From Rhodospirillaceae bacterium (GTDB lineage Bacteria > Pseudomonadota > Alphaproteobacteria > Dongiales > Dongiaceae), in assembly GCA_016712715.1 (NCBI GenBank), contig JADJQM010000001.1, positions 434,001-498,000 on the forward strand: 64,000 bases of DNA. The letters run 5' to 3'. Within the stretch, counting starts at the first letter, position 1; the number at the start of each line of letters is the position of its first letter. The position numbers and the translations under genes are program-made. A model generated the notes under the pieces. It was not told the origin of the DNA and ran no database searches. It saw nothing but the letters and a program-made list of their open reading frames with translations. Below are positions 61,541 through 64,000 of this stretch, in pieces.

Positions 61541-62460
61541 ATGGCAAAGAGCGCCAGGATTTTCATCGACGGCGAAGCCGGCACCACGGGCCTCGGCATC
61601 CGCGAGCGTTTGCTGGATGTGCCGGGCATCGAACTCAAGAGCTTGACCGGCGACAAGCGCAAGGATCCAGATGCACGCCGCGCGTTGATGGCCGAGGTCG
61701 ATCTAGTTGTGCTCTGCCTGCCGGATGACGCCGCCAAGGAATCCGTGGCGCTGGCCGACAGCCTCGGCGACAAGGCGCCCAAGATCCTCGACGCCAGCAC
61801 CGCCTACCGCGTGGCACCAAACTGGGCCTATGGCTTTCCCGAACTTGCCAAAGGCCATGCTGAGACGATCGCCAAGGCACGCAAGGTCAGCAATCCCGGC
61901 TGCTATCCGACCGGCGCCATTGCGCTGCTGCGCCCGCTCATTGATGCCGGCCTGATGGCTCCCGATCATCCCGTCACCGTAAACGCGGTGAGCGGCTATT
62001 CCGGCGGCGGCAAGGCGATGATCGAAGCCCATGAACGCGATGGCGGCCCGGCCTTTGAACTCTATGCCCTCGGCCTTGCGCACAAGCATGTGCCCGAACT
62101 GATGGCCTATGCGAAGCTCTCGCGCCGTCCGATCTTCGTGCCGTCGGTGGGCCATTTTCGCCAAGGCATGCTGGTCTCGATCCGCTCCATCTCGACACGC
62201 TGTCGGGCAAGCCCAAGGCCGCCGATCTCAAGGCAGCACTCGCCGCCCATTTCGCCGGCGCCAAGCTGGTGCAGGTGCTGGATGCCGAAAGCTCTGGCAA
62301 GCTGGAACCCGAAGCGCTCAATAATACCGACAAGCTCGAGCTCCGCGTCTTCGCCAATGAGGCCGAGCGCCAGGCCGTGCTGGTGGCGCGCCTCGACAAT
62401 CTCGGCAAGGGCGCCTCGGGTGCCGCCGTGCAGAACATTCACCTGATGCTGGGGCTATGA
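61541..62460 (+). pseudogene. argC: N-acetyl-gamma-glutamyl-phosphate reductase, one frameshift as sequenced
   Basis: NADPH-dependent reductase of arginine synthesis, about 306 residues once repaired, the short class-2 form. It has FIDGEAGTTGLGIRERL at the start, DLVVLCLPDDAAKESVALA, the catalytic VSNPGCYPTGAIALL and AVSGYSGGGKAMIE, then HKHVPEL. A lost C at about 62183 shifts the frame after GMLVSI; restoring it gives PLHLDTLSGKPKAADLKAALAAHF and an end at NIHLMLGL. AGAGGATC precedes the ATG at 61541. The stop overlaps the next gene's ATG by the ATGA pattern. The gene is essential for arginine synthesis, so error is likelier than loss. Confidence 0.9.
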
Positions 62461-62996
62461 GCATGAGCGCTGTCATTCTGCCGTATGAGGGCGTGCTGCC
62501 CCGGATCGCCGCCGATGCCTTCATCGCCCCGACCGCTGTCGTCATCGGCGCGGTCGAGATCGGGCCCGAAGCCTCAATCTGGTTCGGCTGCGTGCTGCGC
62601 GGCGATTCAAACTCGATCAGCGTCGGCGCGCGCACCAACATCCAGGACGGCACCATCATTCACGTCAATCACGAGCGGGAAGGGGCCGCGGGCACCAAAA
62701 CCGTGATCGGCAGCGACGTCACTGTCGGCCACATGGCCTTGCTGCACGCCTGCACCATCGAGGACGGCGCCTTCATCGGCATGAAGGCCTGCATCATGGA
62801 CGGCGTTGTCGTGGAAGGCGGCGGCATGGTCGCGGCCGGCGCCCTGGTGACGCCCGGCAAGCGCGTCCGCAAGGGCGAACTCTGGGCCGGCTCTCCCGCC
62901 AAATTGATGCGTCCTTTGAGCGACAAGGAAATGGCCTACTTCGCCTATTCCGCCAAACACTACTGCGACGTCGCCGCGAGCTATCGCAAGGCTTGA
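62457..62996 (+). CDS. Gamma-carbonic anhydrase family protein
   Basis: A left-handed beta-helix protein of 179 residues with hexapeptide repeats (AVVIGAVEIGPEASIWFGCVLRGD, SVGARTNIQDGTIIHVNHE, VTVGHMALLHACTIEDGAFIGMKA). The three histidines expected for zinc (HVNHE, VGHMALLH) are in place, and the family ending SPAKLMRPLSDKE is present. It resembles YrdA/PaaY-type proteins, whose carbonic anhydrase activity is variable. It starts in a 4-base overlap with argC (ATGA), so translation is coupled; an ATG six bases later is also possible. Downstream lies the convergent chemotaxis receptor gene. Confidence 0.93.
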   Translation: MSMSAVILPYEGVLPRIAADAFIAPTAVVIGAVEIGPEASIWFGCVLRGDSNSISVGARTNIQDGTIIHVNHEREGAAGTKTVIGSDVTVGHMALLHACTIEDGAFIGMKACIMDGVVVEGGGMVAAGALVTPGKRVRKGELWAGSPAKLMRPLSDKEMAYFAYSAKHYCDVAASYRKA

Positions 62997-63019
62997 GTTC
63001 GACCCCAACGGCGCGATCG

Positions 63020-64000
63020 TTACATCGCGCGGATGGTGGACAGGAAATTCTCCACTTCCTGGCGCAGAGCCCTGGCTTCGCCGGAAAGCGCACTGCTTGA
63101 CCCCAGCATCTGTCCGGCCGCGGCACCGGTCTGCCCGGCGGCATCGGTCACGGTCTGAATGCTCATCGACATGTCGCGCGTTCCGCTTGCCGCCTGCTCG
63201 ACGCTGCGCGCGATTTCCTTGGTGGCGGCGTTCTGCTGCTCGACCGCGGTCGCGACGCTGCTGGTAATCTGGTTGATCTCGTCGATCGTGCTGGCGATGC
63301 TCTCGATCGCCTCCACCGCCTGGCCGGTTTCCGACTGGATGCTGTTGATCTGAAGCGAAATGTCCTCAGTCGCCTTGCCGGTCTGGTTGGCGAGGTTTTT
63401 CACTTCCGACGCCACCACGGCAAAGCCCTTGCCGGCTTCGCCCGCGCGCGCTGCCTCGATGGTGGCGTTGAGCGCCAGAAGATTGGTCTGGCTGGCGATA
63501 TCGGTGATGAGCTGCACCACGGCGCCGATCTTCTGCGCGGCCTCCGCCAGCTGCTTGATCTGGGCGTTGGTGGCCAGCGCCTGGCTCGCAGCCTGGCCGG
63601 CGATCTCGCGCGAGCGGTGCATGCGCGACCCGATCTCGCCGATCGAGGCGGCGAGCTCTTCCGTGGCGGCCGCCACGGCGTTGACGCTGCCCGACGCAGC
63701 TTCCGACGACGTGCTGACATGGGTGGCTTCCGCCGCTGCCTGCTCGGCCACCCGCGACATCGACTGTGCCGTCGTTTCCATTTCCGAGATCGCCCCGGTC
63801 ACGATCTCCAGCCGCTTCATCACTTGGCGGTCGAAATCCTGGCACAAGGTTTCAATCTGTCGCGTGCGCTCCTCGCGCCGCTGCTGGTCGCTGTTCTGCC
63901 GTTCGGCGAGATTGTCGGCGCGTACAGCATTGTCCTTGAACACCTGCACCGCCTGGGCCATGTGGCCGACCTCGTCACCGCGGTCGAGACCGGGCACGTC
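63020..64000 (-). CDS. Methyl-accepting chemotaxis protein (partial, 5' end off the window)
   Basis: The C-terminal 326 or so residues of a chemoreceptor. The end of a HAMP domain (GDEVGHMAQAVQVFKDNAV) is at the right edge, followed by a long coiled-coil signalling domain. The CheA/CheW-contacting hairpin tip reads IASQTNLLALNATIEAARAGEAGKGFAVVASEVKNLA. The protein ends in LRQEVENFLSTIRAM, a common end in alphaproteobacterial receptors, with no CheR pentapeptide. The sensor domain lies outside the window, so the ligand is unknown. It converges on the gamma-carbonic anhydrase gene, 23 bases away. Confidence 0.95.
   Translation of the reverse strand, partial: DVPGLDRGDEVGHMAQAVQVFKDNAVRADNLAERQNSDQQRREERTRQIETLCQDFDRQVMKRLEIVTGAISEMETTAQSMSRVAEQAAAEATHVSTSSEAASGSVNAVAAATEELAASIGEIGSRMHRSREIAGQAASQALATNAQIKQLAEAAQKIGAVVQLITDIASQTNLLALNATIEAARAGEAGKGFAVVASEVKNLANQTGKATEDISLQINSIQSETGQAVEAIESIASTIDEINQITSSVATAVEQQNAATKEIARSVEQAASGTRDMSMSIQTVTDAAGQTGAAAGQMLGSSSALSGEARALRQEVENFLSTIRAM

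Overview
The window is GC-rich DNA from a free-living alphaproteobacterium, most likely Rhodospirillales-like. The evidence is a pcm / TolC / PopZ (DUF2497) / valS gene order, an rplM-rpsI-argC order, alphaproteobacterial palindromic intergenic repeats and a CdhR/BKACE carnitine cluster. This is an inference from gene content; no rRNA is present to confirm it.

Layout. 1-1.4 kb: assimilatory sulfate genes cysD (cut by the left edge) and cysH. 1.8-3.7 kb: an MDR-type oxidoreductase and a CaiD-like crotonobetainyl-CoA hydratase. 3.8-5.8 kb: a type I-secreted protein with a DUF4114-like domain. 6.0-19.2 kb: a quaternary-amine island. Its core is regulator cdhR, a BKACE dehydrocarnitine-cleaving enzyme, carnitine 3-dehydrogenase, a betainyl-CoA thioesterase and an acyl-CoA dehydrogenase. 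Divergent from it lie an HSL-type esterase, a complete Dpp/Opp-type ABC importer and a CocE/NonD esterase. Together these predict carnitine to glycine betaine conversion, and perhaps uptake and hydrolysis of O-acylcarnitines. 19.3-23.8 kb: mercaptopyruvate sulfurtransferase, an AlaX editing protein and cysteine synthase in one operon, then adenine deaminase. 23.9-28.9 kb: a CHASE2-PAS-GGDEF-EAL protein, two small conserved proteins and an RHH-PAS protein.

29.2-42.4 kb: a 2491-residue RTX/VWA adhesin followed by its type I secretion system (ABC transporter, HlyD-type adaptor, TolC-type outer-membrane channel). The adhesin and the 3.8-kb secreted protein share an N-terminal layout. In both, a small beta-rich module is followed by a TAAG motif and then a GIGG..AIGGL motif, which resembles the LapA retention module with its LapG cleavage site. 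42.6-49.2 kb: tRNA-Cys, pcm, a rhodanese, a second TolC, popZ and valS. 49.3-58.5 kb: a secreted hypothetical protein, a PAS protein, ilvD, GST, lemA with three TPM-domain genes, a diguanylate cyclase and an MlrC-type metallopeptidase. 58.6-64 kb: a methyltransferase and an alpha/beta hydrolase, rplM-rpsI, argC, a gamma-carbonic anhydrase and a chemotaxis receptor cut by the right edge.

An important caveat is that several genes from 37.9 to 62.2 kb are broken by single-base indels: the T1SS ABC gene, valS (five), ilvD (about six), a TPM gene, the hydrolase/methyltransferase pair and argC. Many are in short homopolymers, and essential genes are hit repeatedly while conserved reading resumes after each break. 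Consensus sequencing error is therefore the likeliest cause. No such break was seen in the first 37 kb.
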